A stretch of 64,000 nucleotides of DNA from Pseudomonas profundi (lineage in GTDB: Bacteria > Pseudomonadota > Gammaproteobacteria > Pseudomonadales > Pseudomonadaceae): assembly GCF_008638305.1 (NCBI RefSeq), contig NZ_VTPZ01000011.1, positions 62,001-126,000 of the forward strand, written 5' to 3'. Made by a program: the position numbers and the translations under genes. The notes beneath the pieces were generated by a model. That model was not told the DNA's origin. It saw only the letters and a list, made by a program, of their open reading frames with translations, and did no database searches. Shown here piece after piece: positions 1 through 8,506 of the stretch (its first letter is position 1; each line of letters opens with the position of its first letter).

Positions 1-222
1 AGTGAGCACTACCATGGTACCCATCACTGTGGGCACGCCGGGAATGCCACCGATCACTGGCACCAGCGTGATCAGTCCGGCCAGAAGCAACAAGGGGCCG
101 AATGCACGTGGGCCGATCGTTTCAAGGATAGATCCGAGTGAAGTTTGCTGTCCCTCGGATCTGTCCTCAGCTTCGGCTATACGGTCCAGGAGCTCTTGCA
201 TTGTCGTCAGGTCGCTAGCCAT
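1..222 (-). CDS. exoD: ExoD-family membrane protein, C-terminus cut by window edge
   Basis: The first 74 codons are visible and the rest lies beyond the left edge. The start is the ATG at 220-222, preceded on the minus strand by a GGTGGAG ribosome binding site. After a polar helix comes a hydrophobic segment rich in Gly and Pro (FGPLLLLAGLITLVPVIGG), typical of the ExoD exopolysaccharide-synthesis family of inner-membrane proteins, whose biochemical role is unclear. The family assignment rests on this motif only. It lies 18 bp downstream of the mutarotase gene on the same strand, so the two may be co-transcribed. Confidence 0.7.
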   Translation of the reverse strand, partial: MASDLTTMQELLDRIAEAEDRSEGQQTSLGSILETIGPRAFGPLLLLAGLITLVPVIGGIPGVPTVMGTMVVLT

Positions 223-240
223 ATCTCCACCCTCTCCCAC

Positions 241-1110
241 TTAGACGCGTTTGATTTCAGTGCTCAGTGTATGGGATTCACCTGGTTCCAGAATCCTTGC
301 GTCCGGACCTGCGTTCGCGGCTTCAATGCAGACCATTCCAAGATAGCCGTCATCAGGAAACTGACTGAGTCGTGCGCTCTTATCAATCCACGGGTTCCAT
401 ACCACCGCGGATTGACTTCCGCCGCGCGAGACCATGACCCGCTGACTCTCGCCATGCTCAAGCTGAAGCGGTGACGGATGATCGTAGTAGATTCGGTCGA
501 CCTCGCCTGAGAATGTTACGGCACCGTGCTGCATGTTGGACGCGACGCCCGATACCTGGTCAACATACGAGGCACCTTCCAGCCCCCAGAGCTGAGTCGA
601 ATGAATGCTGTGTACCGGCAGGTAGGTATGCAACGCCTGGCTCAATACCTGTGGTGTGTCACCAACGTTGGTGGTGGTCAGGTTTATCGACAAGCTCTGT
701 CCCAGCAGGAACTCCGCCTGCAGTCGCCACTTCTCGTCAGGCAATTGTTGGCTGATGGTTTTTTCAGGCAGTTCGAGCAGGAGTCGCAGCTGATGGGGCG
801 CGCTGTTCGTGTCGGTGAGTATCCAGGGGCTGGTACGGGCTATGCCATGCGCGGGTCCTGGCCGCTCTCCAGCGAACCACGGCCAACAGATCGGAATACC
901 ACCTCGTAGTGGCTTGCCTGGTTCTTCTGGATCAACAGGGCTCATCCACAATAACGGTTCTTCCCCGGCTGGTACGCAGGACACAATGTGAGCGCCCTCC
1001 AGAGCTATCCGAGCCTGCACGGCGGGATGGTTGATCTCGAGAAATTCGCGGCCATGTATGTTGCGCACGACACTGATTTCCTTGGAAGCAACCGCCACAT
1101 CTACGTTCAT
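241..1110 (-). CDS. D-hexose-6-phosphate mutarotase (aldose 1-epimerase-like)
   Basis: A 289-residue cytosolic protein of the YeaD-type branch of the aldose 1-epimerase superfamily, which interconverts alpha and beta anomers of glucose 6-phosphate. The family hallmark GGIPICWPWF is at about residues 70-79. The C-terminal part contains the expected conserved acidic region (VCIEAANA). Length matches the family (about 290-300). It is separated from the downstream exoD-like gene by 18 bp. Substrate is inferred from family. Confidence 0.85.
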   Translation of the reverse strand: MNVDVAVASKEISVVRNIHGREFLEINHPAVQARIALEGAHIVSCVPAGEEPLLWMSPVDPEEPGKPLRGGIPICWPWFAGERPGPAHGIARTSPWILTDTNSAPHQLRLLLELPEKTISQQLPDEKWRLQAEFLLGQSLSINLTTTNVGDTPQVLSQALHTYLPVHSIHSTQLWGLEGASYVDQVSGVASNMQHGAVTFSGEVDRIYYDHPSPLQLEHGESQRVMVSRGGSQSAVVWNPWIDKSARLSQFPDDGYLGMVCIEAANAGPDARILEPGESHTLSTEIKRV

Positions 1111-1152
1111 GAAAGATCCTTTTTGAGCTGAAACCTGTTGGAAACCGTTAGG

Positions 1153-1575
1153 TTAATGATAGTGCTTGCAGCACTCCACGACGCGTTTGGCCATTTCGGC
1201 GCTGTCACACTTGTCGGCTATATCGCTTAGCGATACGACGCCGATGAAATCCTTGTCGTTAGGATTAACCAGCACAACCAGGCGCTGGACTTGCTTCTCG
1301 CGCATCTGGCGTAGCACGTCGCTGATTTCGTCCTGCTCATAGCAGAACAGAATATCCCTGGTCATGATGGTGCTGATTTTGTCATCTGCAGCCTTGCCGT
1401 GCGCAAGTGTCCGCAGCGCCATATCGCGGTCGGTAATGACGCCCACCAGCGTTTCACCGTCCGCAATCGGCACAAAGCCACTCTCCTGCTCAAGCATCCT
1501 TTGTGCGACCTCGCGAATGCTGGTATCGGCATCGGTGAACTCAGGCCGTGAGGTCATTACCTGACTGACTTGCAT
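1153..1575 (-). CDS. CBS-pair domain protein
   Basis: A 140-residue soluble protein made of two CBS motifs (about residues 7-60 and 72-128), including the typical VGVITDRDMALR and FIGVVSLSDIA strands. Such stand-alone CBS pairs usually bind adenine nucleotides as a regulatory module; the partner here is unknown. The C-terminus ends with a CCKHYH tail. A good ribosome binding site (GGAGGACC) lies just before the ATG at 1573-1575. The upstream 277 bp to the next gene hold no other supported gene. Confidence 0.85.
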   Translation of the reverse strand: MQVSQVMTSRPEFTDADTSIREVAQRMLEQESGFVPIADGETLVGVITDRDMALRTLAHGKAADDKISTIMTRDILFCYEQDEISDVLRQMREKQVQRLVVLVNPNDKDFIGVVSLSDIADKCDSAEMAKRVVECCKHYH

Positions 1576-1813
1576 GGGAGGTCCTCCTGCAGACGATGGG
1601 ATCGGTTGAGCCCTGTGTCCTATTGGTGACTCGCGCCCCGCGGGAAAGTTGCAGCGACTGACAAGACCTGGGTGACTGCTTTGAAACCGGTGGGGCCAGC
1701 TGGATCAGGCTTGGCGGGTGTGAACACTAGCGAACGCTCGGCGGACTCTTTCGATGAGCTACAGTCGGGGTGCTGGCGTTCGGGAGAAAATCGGGGAATG
1801 AGCGATAAGGTGC

Positions 1814-1836
1814 AGGCGTCCCAGGATGGGACGCCT
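1814..1836 (-). terminator. Hairpin downstream of dodecin gene
   Basis: Perfect 10-bp inverted repeat (1814-1823 and 1827-1836) with a 3-nt loop, 16 bp beyond the dodecin stop codon on the minus strand. There is no clear T-run after it, so it may be a weak terminator or an mRNA-stabilising stem. Confidence 0.5.
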
Positions 1837-1852
1837 ATGCCGAGAGAGGGGA

Positions 1853-2068
1853 TTAGGAGCTGGCGTCGATACGAAAACCCACCTTCAGCACTACCTGGAA
1901 GTGCGCAACCTGGCCATTTTCGACATGGCCACGCGTCTCCTGAACCTCAAACCATTCCACGTTATGGACGGTCTTGCTGCACTGAGCGATAGCCGTACGA
2001 ATGGCGTCGTCGATACTCGTTGTCGAGGAACCAACTATTTCCACTCTCTTGTACACGTGATCTGACAT
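1853..2068 (-). CDS. Dodecin (flavin-binding small protein)
   Basis: A 71-residue protein matching the dodecin family, dodecameric proteins that store or buffer flavins. The start is taken at the ATG at 2066-2068 (MSDHVYKRVEIVG), which gives the usual dodecin length; an in-frame upstream start would add 13 residues with no homology. Family features seen are the N-terminal VYKRVEIVGSS strand, the TSIDDAIRTAI helix and the central W in VEWFEVQETRG, the Trp that stacks on flavin in dodecins. Monocistronic by appearance. Confidence 0.9.
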   Translation of the reverse strand: MSDHVYKRVEIVGSSTTSIDDAIRTAIAQCSKTVHNVEWFEVQETRGHVENGQVAHFQVVLKVGFRIDASS

Positions 2069-2217
2069 ACGAATCTCCAATTCCGGGTTGTCGTATCTGT
2101 ATGGCAAAGGATGCGATTGTTAGTTCAAACACAAGGGTGCTGCCCCGGTACCGGGGTGTAGCGCTGCCCTCGCCTGCCTAGTACCCATCGGCAACAAGCG
2201 GTACCGGGAAAGCCCAC

Positions 2218-2361
2218 TCAGCGTTGGCGAGGGGTGTCACTGCTTGCGTTATCGCGACGATCACTCCCGGTATGCGGCTGGAAGGAGCTTTGTTGCTGCA
2301 GAGCGCGCCAGGCCTGACGAAGGAGGCGGCAGGAACCTGCCATTTGTGTTGCTGCTGCCAT
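2218..2361 (-). CDS. Small basic protein downstream of a Fur box
   Basis: A 47-residue ORF starting at the ATG at 2359-2361, preceded at proper spacing by a GGAGAAAAACC ribosome binding site on the minus strand. The sequence starts MAAATQMAGSCRLLRQAWRA and is Arg/Gln-rich with no predicted membrane segment; I do not recognise a family. The main support is context: a Fur-box-like palindrome lies 58 bp upstream at 2419-2437 and no other gene occupies this interval. It could be a Fur-controlled microprotein or the translated leader of a regulatory RNA. Confidence 0.45.
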   Translation of the reverse strand: MAAATQMAGSCRLLRQAWRALQQQSSFQPHTGSDRRDNASSDTPRQR

Positions 2362-2418
2362 GGTTTTTCTCCGTAAACGTTGGGGTTTACAGATACTAGT
2401 CGCTCAATAACTTATGTC

Positions 2419-2437
2419 AATGAGAACGATTATCATT
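2419..2437. promoter_or_regulatory. Fur-box-like palindrome
   Basis: The 19-mer AATGAGAACGATTATCATT is an imperfect inverted repeat (AATGAGAA / TTATCATT, 7 of 8 matched) closely resembling the Fur operator consensus. It sits between the PilZ gene stop (2553, transcribed leftward) and the small ORF at 2218-2361, and most likely controls the latter. Confidence 0.65.
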
Positions 2438-2552
2438 TTGTCGTGGCCGACAATGGCTTCATTTTTGTGAAAAAGCCCTGAATTTAGCCGGGCCAGGTTC
2501 GGTGCTGTGGGCAGCACCGAGGCGGGTTTATAAGTTCTGCAAGGGGCGTATG

Positions 2553-2912
2553 CTAACGGCTGGCGACCATCTTCTCGATACAGTGGCGGGAGTCGTCAGG
2601 CAGGTGGGTGAACTGAAGACCGGTCCAGTACTGGCCGCCTGCGATGCTCTCGCGACGCCATTTGCTCTCGGCGTCCAGCATGAATTCAGTGATGCCGTTT
2701 AGCGTCATCGGCAGGTTCACCTGGAGCGCGTAGGACTTGAACATCTCAATCGGTTTCTCGCTTAACAACATAAGACCTTCGATGTGCAGGTCGACGACTC
2801 GACCCAACAGATCGCCAGTATTCAGATCGTAGACCTCAAGGCTGCTGCTCACTCTGTGACGCTCCAGTTTTCGTCTTTCGTTCATTTGTTGCTCATCCAC
2901 TGTGTTATGCAT
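2553..2912 (-). CDS. PilZ domain protein
   Basis: A 119-residue cytosolic protein with a single PilZ domain, a c-di-GMP receptor fold. The N-terminal arginine motif appears as RKLERHR at about residues 14-20, followed by the strand region with LGRVVDLHIEGL, a diverged form of the second PilZ motif (DxSxxG), here D-L-H-I-E-G. That departure means c-di-GMP binding is possible but uncertain. The ATG at 2910-2912 is preferred because AGGAG lies 6 nt upstream; a GTG directly before it is an alternative. Confidence 0.8.
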   Translation of the reverse strand: MHNTVDEQQMNERRKLERHRVSSSLEVYDLNTGDLLGRVVDLHIEGLMLLSEKPIEMFKSYALQVNLPMTLNGITEFMLDAESKWRRESIAGGQYWTGLQFTHLPDDSRHCIEKMVASR

Positions 2913-3199
2913 CACAGACTCCTGGCTGGCACTTGCTTGAGAGTTTGCGGTATTTGCCGGCGGGCTAGAAGTCGCCCGGCTGTGCTTTTAGGTCAACTCA
3001 ATCACAGTTCATCGATCGGGTATAAAAGGCTGGAACCTGAGTCACATGTCAATATGCCACTATCGAAAATCAATTGCAGCCTTCCCGCCTTATGGTTGCC
3101 TTCAAATCGTCCTGAGCAGCTTCAATAGGTCGCACCTACTGTGCAGCAGCTGGTCGGCCCGCTACTCTGGGATAGTCAACCAAGCTGCCGGAGTCACCA

Positions 3200-3694
3200 G
3201 TGAACCTCAAAAAATACGTCCTACCGCTTGTCGCTGCCGCGAGTATGGCCGGCCCTGCCGTTGCCCATGATTATCAGGCTGAAAGCCTTTTTATCGATCA
3301 CCCCTGGGCCCGCGCCATGCCTCCTACGGCCACGACGGGTGCGACCTATTTTCGGATCGATAACAACGGTGAGACGGGCGACCGCCTGCTGGGGATCGAG
3401 ACCCCTGCGGCCGAGTCTGCGGAGCTGCATGAACACGTCCATGCCGAAGGTCTGATGAAGATGCAGAAGGCGGCCGACCTCAGTATTGACGCAGACGAGA
3501 GCGTTACGCTGGAGCCAGGTGGTTATCACATCATGTTGATCAACCTTCAGCAGCCGCTGGTTGATGGCGAGAAATTCCCCATGACGTTGCGTTTTGAGCA
3601 AGCGGGGACGGTGGATGTCGAGGTGGCGGTGCATAAAGAGGCGCCGGCAGCAAAGAAAAAGCCTGCCAAACCCGCACACAACCATGCACAGTGA
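3200..3694 (+). CDS. PCu(A)C-type periplasmic copper chaperone, GTG start
   Basis: A 164-residue exported protein with a signal peptide (residues 1-22, ending AGPAVA-HD) and a PCu(A)C domain, which delivers Cu(I) to CuA sites of oxidases. The copper-ligand pattern is visible: H-E-H-V-H at about residues 76-80, MKM at about 86-88, and YHIM at about 110-113. The C-terminus is a Lys/Pro/His tail (KKKPAKPAHNHA) that may add metal binding. The start must be the GTG at 3200, since the next Met lies inside the signal peptide. Possibly relevant to copper supply for the Cu enzymes of this region. Confidence 0.9.
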   Translation: MNLKKYVLPLVAAASMAGPAVAHDYQAESLFIDHPWARAMPPTATTGATYFRIDNNGETGDRLLGIETPAAESAELHEHVHAEGLMKMQKAADLSIDADESVTLEPGGYHIMLINLQQPLVDGEKFPMTLRFEQAGTVDVEVAVHKEAPAAKKKPAKPAHNHAQ

Positions 3695-3719
3695 GCAGCG
3701 CTTGGGTCAATTGGTGCGT

Positions 3720-4340
3720 TCAGTCACGATCGAGTAGATGAAAACGCGGCAACTGCAGCTGCCAACGGATGGCGGCCAGCCTAATCAACAGAACCGAAGA
3801 CATTGCCAGTGCCACATCCAGGCCCGGCGGCAGCTTCAGCGGCGCAAGCGTGGTGTAAAGCAAGGCGCCGAGAATGCTTGCCGTGGCGTAGATTTCCTTG
3901 TGGAAAATCAGCGGAATTTCATTGCAGATGATATCGCGCAGCACACCCCCCGCTACGTCGGTCATGACCCCCATGATCACTGCAGCACTCAGGGGGACTT
4001 CCGTGGCCATTGCTACCTGCGTACCGATCACCGTGAATACCGCAAGACCAAAGGCGTCGGCGACCAGCAAACCCGTCTCATGGATAGGCCGGGTCAGACG
4101 CACCCACACCACGGTGCCTAGCGCCGCAGCTATCGCCACCAGAATGTAGCTATCGTCGCGGATCCAGACCACCGGGTGACGATCGAGAATGACGTCACGC
4201 AACGTGCCGCCGCCCAGTGCGGTGATGATCGCAATGACCAGCACACCCAGCAGATCCATCGACTTTCTGCCAGCCATGAGCGCGCCGGTGATCGCGAAGA
4301 CCGCGACCCCGAACAGGTCAAATGCATAGAACCATGTCAT
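3720..4340 (-). CDS. TRIC-family (UPF0126) membrane protein
   Basis: A 206-residue inner-membrane protein with about seven hydrophobic segments and the two internally repeated GGGTLRDVI / GGVLRDII motifs of the TRIC/YadS family, which forms trimeric cation channels. The ATG at 4338-4340 (MTWFYAFDLFG) is chosen because the family begins there; a longer reading would overlap the neighbouring glutathione reductase and adds a polar extension without homology. The physiological ion is not known from sequence. Confidence 0.88.
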   Translation of the reverse strand: MTWFYAFDLFGVAVFAITGALMAGRKSMDLLGVLVIAIITALGGGTLRDVILDRHPVVWIRDDSYILVAIAAALGTVVWVRLTRPIHETGLLVADAFGLAVFTVIGTQVAMATEVPLSAAVIMGVMTDVAGGVLRDIICNEIPLIFHKEIYATASILGALLYTTLAPLKLPPGLDVALAMSSVLLIRLAAIRWQLQLPRFHLLDRD

Positions 4341-4440
4341 CCGCCAGGCCCCGCACATTAATGGATTCGCCGAACGCGTCGCGATCCGGATGGCAACCAG
4401 GAGCTGGCCTGACCGGACTCGCGACGCCCTTTGCCAGAGT

Positions 4441-5805
4441 CTAGTCTTCCCGCGTCGGGGTACGCATGGTGACAAACTCTTCTGCGGCCGTGGGATGGAT
4501 CCCAAGCGTTGCGTCGAATACCGCCTTGGTCGCGCCGGCCTTTACCGCAACGGCAAGTCCCTGGAGGATTTCGCCCGCTTCAGGACCAATCATGTGAATG
4601 CCCAGTATGCGGTCGCTATCCTTGTCGACAATGAGCTTCATGAAACTTTGCTCCCCGCGGCCGGCCAGGGTATTGCGCATGGCGCGGAAGCGGCTTTCGT
4701 AGATTTTTAGACGATGCCCCCCTGCCCTGGCCTGCTCTTCGGTCATGCCGAGCGTGGCGATATTGGGAATGCAGAACACTGCCGTGGCGATATTGTCGTA
4801 ATCGACCGGGATGTATTCATCCGGTTTGTAGAGACGGCGGGCGAGCGCCATGCCTTCAGCGAGGGCCACAGGCGTCAGCTGTACGGTGTCGGTAACGTCT
4901 CCGATGGCGAAGACCGCCGGATCGCTTGTCTGATACAGCTCATCGACCGCTACAAACCCGTTGTCGTCGAGCTTGACCTGAGTATTTTCCAGGCCCAGCC
5001 CAGCCAGATTCGGACGGCGCCCGGTCGCGTAGAGCACGAGATCGGTTTCCAGCGTCTCACCATTTTTGAGCGCTACTTTCAGGCTGCCGTCATCCTGCCG
5101 GTCGATTTGCGCCACATCAGCATTGAAACGCACATCCAGCCCCTTGGCTTCAAAGGTATGCGCCATATGCTCGCGCACATCCTTGTCAAAGCCACGCAGG
5201 AACAGATCGCCGCGGTACAGCAGACTGGTTTCGCAGCCGAGGCCGTGGAAAATACTGGCGAACTCGACGGCAATATAACCGCCGCCGACAACAACCGTGC
5301 GCCGCGGCAGCTCCTTGAGAAAGAACACATCATTGGAACTGATGACGTGCTCGTTGCCCGGGAATTCGGGGATATGTGGCCAGCCCCCGGTAGCGATCAG
5401 AATACGTTCAGCGCTGTAGGTGGTATCGCCAACTATCACCGTATGCGAATCGACGAAACGTGCGCGCCCGTCGACCAGGGTCACGCCGGCGGAAACCAGC
5501 AGGTTGCGGTAGATCCCATTGAGGCGGGTGATCTCAATGTTCTTGTTCTCCAGCAGACGGCTCCAGGTGAACCCGGCCTGCTGCAGATCCCAGCCGTACC
5601 CGGCTGCATCTTCAAAGTCCTCGGCGAAATGCGCGGCGTAGGCAAACAGCTTCTTGGGCACGCAGCCGACGTTTACGCAGGTGCCGCCCAGATAAAGGTC
5701 TTCCGCTACGCCAACCCGCGCGCCCAGCGCCGCCGCCATGCGACTCGCCCGAACCCCGCCGGAACCCGCACCGATAACAAAAAGGTCAAAATCGTATTGC
5801 GTCAT
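4441..5805 (-). CDS. gor: Glutathione-disulfide reductase
   Basis: A 454-residue FAD- and NADPH-dependent enzyme that reduces glutathione disulfide in the cytosol. Visible features are the N-terminal FAD motif GAGSGG, the redox-active disulfide [10 protein letters not shown], the NADPH-binding [10 protein letters not shown], the FAD motif YATGRRPN and AIGDVTD, and the C-terminal catalytic HPTAAEE. Start at the ATG giving [14 protein letters not shown]; an upstream in-frame Met adds 14 residues and is unlikely. Length matches Pseudomonas Gor. Confidence 0.95.
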   Translation of the reverse strand: MTQYDFDLFVIGAGSGGVRASRMAAALGARVGVAEDLYLGGTCVNVGCVPKKLFAYAAHFAEDFEDAAGYGWDLQQAGFTWSRLLENKNIEITRLNGIYRNLLVSAGVTLVDGRARFVDSHTVIVGDTTYSAERILIATGGWPHIPEFPGNEHVISSNDVFFLKELPRRTVVVGGGYIAVEFASIFHGLGCETSLLYRGDLFLRGFDKDVREHMAHTFEAKGLDVRFNADVAQIDRQDDGSLKVALKNGETLETDLVLYATGRRPNLAGLGLENTQVKLDDNGFVAVDELYQTSDPAVFAIGDVTDTVQLTPVALAEGMALARRLYKPDEYIPVDYDNIATAVFCIPNIATLGMTEEQARAGGHRLKIYESRFRAMRNTLAGRGEQSFMKLIVDKDSDRILGIHMIGPEAGEILQGLAVAVKAGATKAVFDATLGIHPTAAEEFVTMRTPTRED

Positions 5806-6069
5806 GCTCTGTTCCCGCTGTGCAAAAGCATCAGCATACCTGATCAATTCGCAGGGCGAGACACCCTTTGCTCTGTGCGGAGCGGTCGTGCCGACGCTAA
5901 ACGGAACGCTGCAACTGAACAGTTACAGCCTATGCGTTGTCGAATTGGCGTATGTACCGGAACTGCGAAATCTCCATTCTGGGCAACCACAGCGCACAAG
6001 CCAGCACTTTTTCAGGCTCTGCACGAGGTGCAGCCAGTGACGGAGACGTAGATCGTATATCCGTAACCG

Positions 6070-6087
6070 CAAGGTCAGCAGACCTTG
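6070..6087 (+). promoter_or_regulatory. Short perfect inverted repeat in leader of lipoprotein gene
   Basis: CAAGGTC (6070-6076) and GACCTTG (6081-6087) form a perfect 7-bp inverted repeat with a 4-nt spacer, ending 18 bp before the ATG at 6106. It could be an operator or a 5' UTR hairpin. The rest of the 300-bp interval 5806-6105 shows nothing recognisable. Confidence 0.3.
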
Positions 6088-6105
6088 AATTCTGGAGTTG
6101 GGACT

Positions 6106-6495
6106 ATGTCTGATCATTTCTTTTCGCACGCCCCCAAGCGGCTGCTAGCTGCCGTAACGCTTGGTGCTGCGGTAACCCTCGCGGGTTGTGCCGGCACCCC
6201 ACCACCCACTACGCAACTTGCCGTCGCCAAGCAGGCGGTCACCGACGCGGATACTGCCGAGGGCGCAGAGTACGCGCCAGTGGAGTTGCGCAAGGCAAGA
6301 GAAAAGCTGTCCGAGGCCGAGCAGGCCAACCTCGATGAACAATATGACAAGGCCAGACGACTGGCTGAACAGGCCGAATGGGACGCGCGGGTAGCCGAGC
6401 GCAAGGCGCGGGCAGAAAAAGCGCGTTATACACTGCGCCAGGCAGAAGAAGGCACCAATGAATTGCGGGAAGAAAGCCTGCGCCGCAGCAATTGA
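6106..6495 (+). CDS. DUF4398 outer-membrane-type lipoprotein
   Basis: A 129-residue predicted lipoprotein. The signal peptide ends in the lipobox LAGC (Cys at about residue 28), followed by a Pro/Thr linker and a charged helical domain with alternating Ala/Glu/Lys/Arg, as in DUF4398. The start at 6106 has a CTGGAG ribosome binding site; an in-frame Met at 6085 lacks a site. It is followed after 38 bp by a second DUF4398 lipoprotein carrying an OmpA domain, and the pair probably acts in the envelope together. Confidence 0.85.
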   Translation: MSDHFFSHAPKRLLAAVTLGAAVTLAGCAGTPPPTTQLAVAKQAVTDADTAEGAEYAPVELRKAREKLSEAEQANLDEQYDKARRLAEQAEWDARVAERKARAEKARYTLRQAEEGTNELREESLRRSN

Positions 6496-6533
6496 ACCCC
6501 GGCCCATTTGTTTGCTTTGCAAGGAGTAGCGCC

Positions 6534-7304
6534 ATGCGTAAATATTTCGCTTTACCCGCCTGTTTCGCCGTGAGCCTGCTGGTAACGGCGTGTGCGACCC
6601 AGACCAACCCCAATTTCGACAAAGCCCAGCAGAATGTAAGTGATCTGCAGAACCATCCGGATGCCCGCCAGTATGCCGCTATCGAAACCCAGGATGCGGT
6701 GTCAACGCTCGAGGAAGCTGAAAAGGCGCTCAATAAAGGCGCGGACCAAAGCAAGGTCGACCATTTATCCTATCTGGCAGACCGCCGAGCCGAGCTGGCG
6801 CGCCAGACGATCGTCTTGCGTACGGCTGAAGAGGCATACGAAAGCCTGCCGGAAGAACGCGCGCGAACGCGACTCAAAGCCCGCGACAAGGAGATTGAAC
6901 AGCTCCGCGAACAACTCAACGCCAAGGAAACCGAGCGCGGCTCGGTCGTGACATTTGAGAGCGTATTGTTTGACGTGAACAAGGCGGATCTCAAACCCGC
7001 TGCCAATTCGACCATTCGCACACTGGCAGAATTCCTGAACGACAATCCGCAGCGCAAGATCCTGATCGAAGGTTTTACCGATAGCACCGGTTCGGACGCC
7101 TACAACCTCCAGCTATCGCAGGCTCGCGCCGATTCGGTGCGTCATGCGTTAGTGCGTGAAGGCGTCGAACCGGACCGCATCGACACGGTGGGTCTGGGCA
7201 AGGCCCATCCGGTGGCCAGCAACGATACTCCCGCATCCCGAGCAATGAATCGCAGGGTTGAAGTCACCATCTCGCATGACGAACAGGAAGTGCCGTCACG
7301 CTAG
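6534..7304 (+). CDS. OmpA-family lipoprotein with DUF4398 N-terminal domain
   Basis: A 256-residue predicted lipoprotein (lipobox LVTAC near residue 20), an N-terminal helical DUF4398-like region paralogous to the preceding gene, a coiled-coil stretch around residues 110-135 and a C-terminal OmpA peptidoglycan-binding domain (residues about 138-245). The last has the landmarks FDVNKADLKP, EGFTDSTGSDAYN and LSQARADSVRHAL plus the final NRRVEVTI. The ATG at 6534 follows AAGGAG. The protein should tether the outer membrane to peptidoglycan. Confidence 0.9.
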   Translation: MRKYFALPACFAVSLLVTACATQTNPNFDKAQQNVSDLQNHPDARQYAAIETQDAVSTLEEAEKALNKGADQSKVDHLSYLADRRAELARQTIVLRTAEEAYESLPEERARTRLKARDKEIEQLREQLNAKETERGSVVTFESVLFDVNKADLKPAANSTIRTLAEFLNDNPQRKILIEGFTDSTGSDAYNLQLSQARADSVRHALVREGVEPDRIDTVGLGKAHPVASNDTPASRAMNRRVEVTISHDEQEVPSR

Positions 7305-7332
7305 ATCGTCTCTGTACCGCGTAATACACGCA

Positions 7333-7373
7333 ACACAAACGCCCGCGTCCGCCAAGGACGTGGGCGTTTGTGT
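7333..7373. terminator. Bidirectional terminator
   Basis: An 18-bp stem with one G-T wobble (arms 7333-7350 and 7356-7373) and a 5-nt loop GCCAA. It lies between the convergent OmpA-lipoprotein gene (stop 7304) and BrkB-like gene (stop 7454). Confidence 0.85.
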
Positions 7374-7453
7374 CAGAGCTGTTCATGCAGCTTGGCCCGT
7401 GGTCGCGGCCCCTTCCAGGGTAGCGCCTGTTGCAGAACAGTCGCTCATTCACC

Positions 7454-8329
7454 TTACGAATCCAGCTCCTTGTCCCCTTTGTTCTTGCCGTCCTGTGCGG
7501 CGTGTTCGATCACGGCGTTTATTTCCGCGCCAAGCAGCAATACCGCAGCGGAGATATAAAAGAACAGCATCAATACAATGACCGCACCGATGCTTCCGTA
7601 GGTCGCGTCATAGTTTCCGAAATTCTGTACGTAATAGCCAAAAGCGAGAGAGGCGGCGATCCAGACGATAACCGCGACCACCGACCCCGGCGTGATGAAG
7701 CGGAAGCTCTGTTCCACGTTCGGCGCGATGTAATAGAGAAGCGCAACCACCAGCATCATCAGAAATATCGCGACGGGCCAACGCGCCCAGGTCCATATGG
7801 TCACCACGATATCTTGCAGGCCGACCTGCGAGGCCAACCATTCCATGACCTGCGGTCCCATGATCATCATGGCGGCTATAGCGAGCAGCACGATGGCAAT
7901 ACCGATGGTGTAAACGATGGATAGCAGGAAAACCTTCCACGTCGGACGCGCCTCGGTCACATCATAGGCCTTGTTCATTGCGTTCATTAGCGAACGCATC
8001 CCTGCGGATGACGTCCAGAGCGCGATCAGAATCCCGAACGACAGTAACCCGCCGTTTTGCGATTGCAGCTGATCAATCACCGGGTTTATCTGCTCCGCTG
8101 CGGTTTCAGGCAGTACTGTCGTTGCCTGCGAACGCAACCAGTCGAAAAACTGCGGCAGATGCAGGAAGCCAAGCATTGCCATCAAAAACAGAATGAAAGG
8201 AAATATCGAGAAAAGTGCCTGGTATGCCAATGCCGCAGAGTACGACGACATGTCATCCGCACCGAATTCCTTCAGAGTGCGCTTGGCCAGGGTGCCCCAA
8301 CCAATGTCGCCCGTGTTCAAGATCGCCAT
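7454..8329 (-). CDS. YihY/BrkB-family inner-membrane protein
   Basis: A 291-residue membrane protein with about six hydrophobic segments and the family signatures YSAALAYQALFSIFPFILF near residue 30 and a C-terminal YGSIGAVIVLMLFFYISA region. The YihY/BrkB family (once annotated ribonuclease BN) has no agreed function. The C-terminus ends in a charged, non-membrane tail. It is the only minus-strand gene between convergent and divergent neighbours and is probably monocistronic. Confidence 0.88.
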   Translation of the reverse strand: MAILNTGDIGWGTLAKRTLKEFGADDMSSYSAALAYQALFSIFPFILFLMAMLGFLHLPQFFDWLRSQATTVLPETAAEQINPVIDQLQSQNGGLLSFGILIALWTSSAGMRSLMNAMNKAYDVTEARPTWKVFLLSIVYTIGIAIVLLAIAAMMIMGPQVMEWLASQVGLQDIVVTIWTWARWPVAIFLMMLVVALLYYIAPNVEQSFRFITPGSVVAVIVWIAASLAFGYYVQNFGNYDATYGSIGAVIVLMLFFYISAAVLLLGAEINAVIEHAAQDGKNKGDKELDS

Positions 8330-8506
8330 ACAATTGTCCCCGAATCAGAGTGGTTGAAGTTCTGACGACGCCCGGCGTAGGTAGTTCGGTTTGGTTAAGC
8401 CGCGACCGGCCGGAATGGCTGAGACAGAGCCATCGTGTTTGTCGTTTGAGCAATCAGCGATTACCATGCGGCCCGCACCATTGGCTGTGTAACGGAGTAA
8501 GGCTGC

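Noticed and set aside
4714-6051. 445-codon plus-strand frame opposite glutathione reductase
   Set aside because: Antisense shadow; gor on the other strand has all catalytic motifs.
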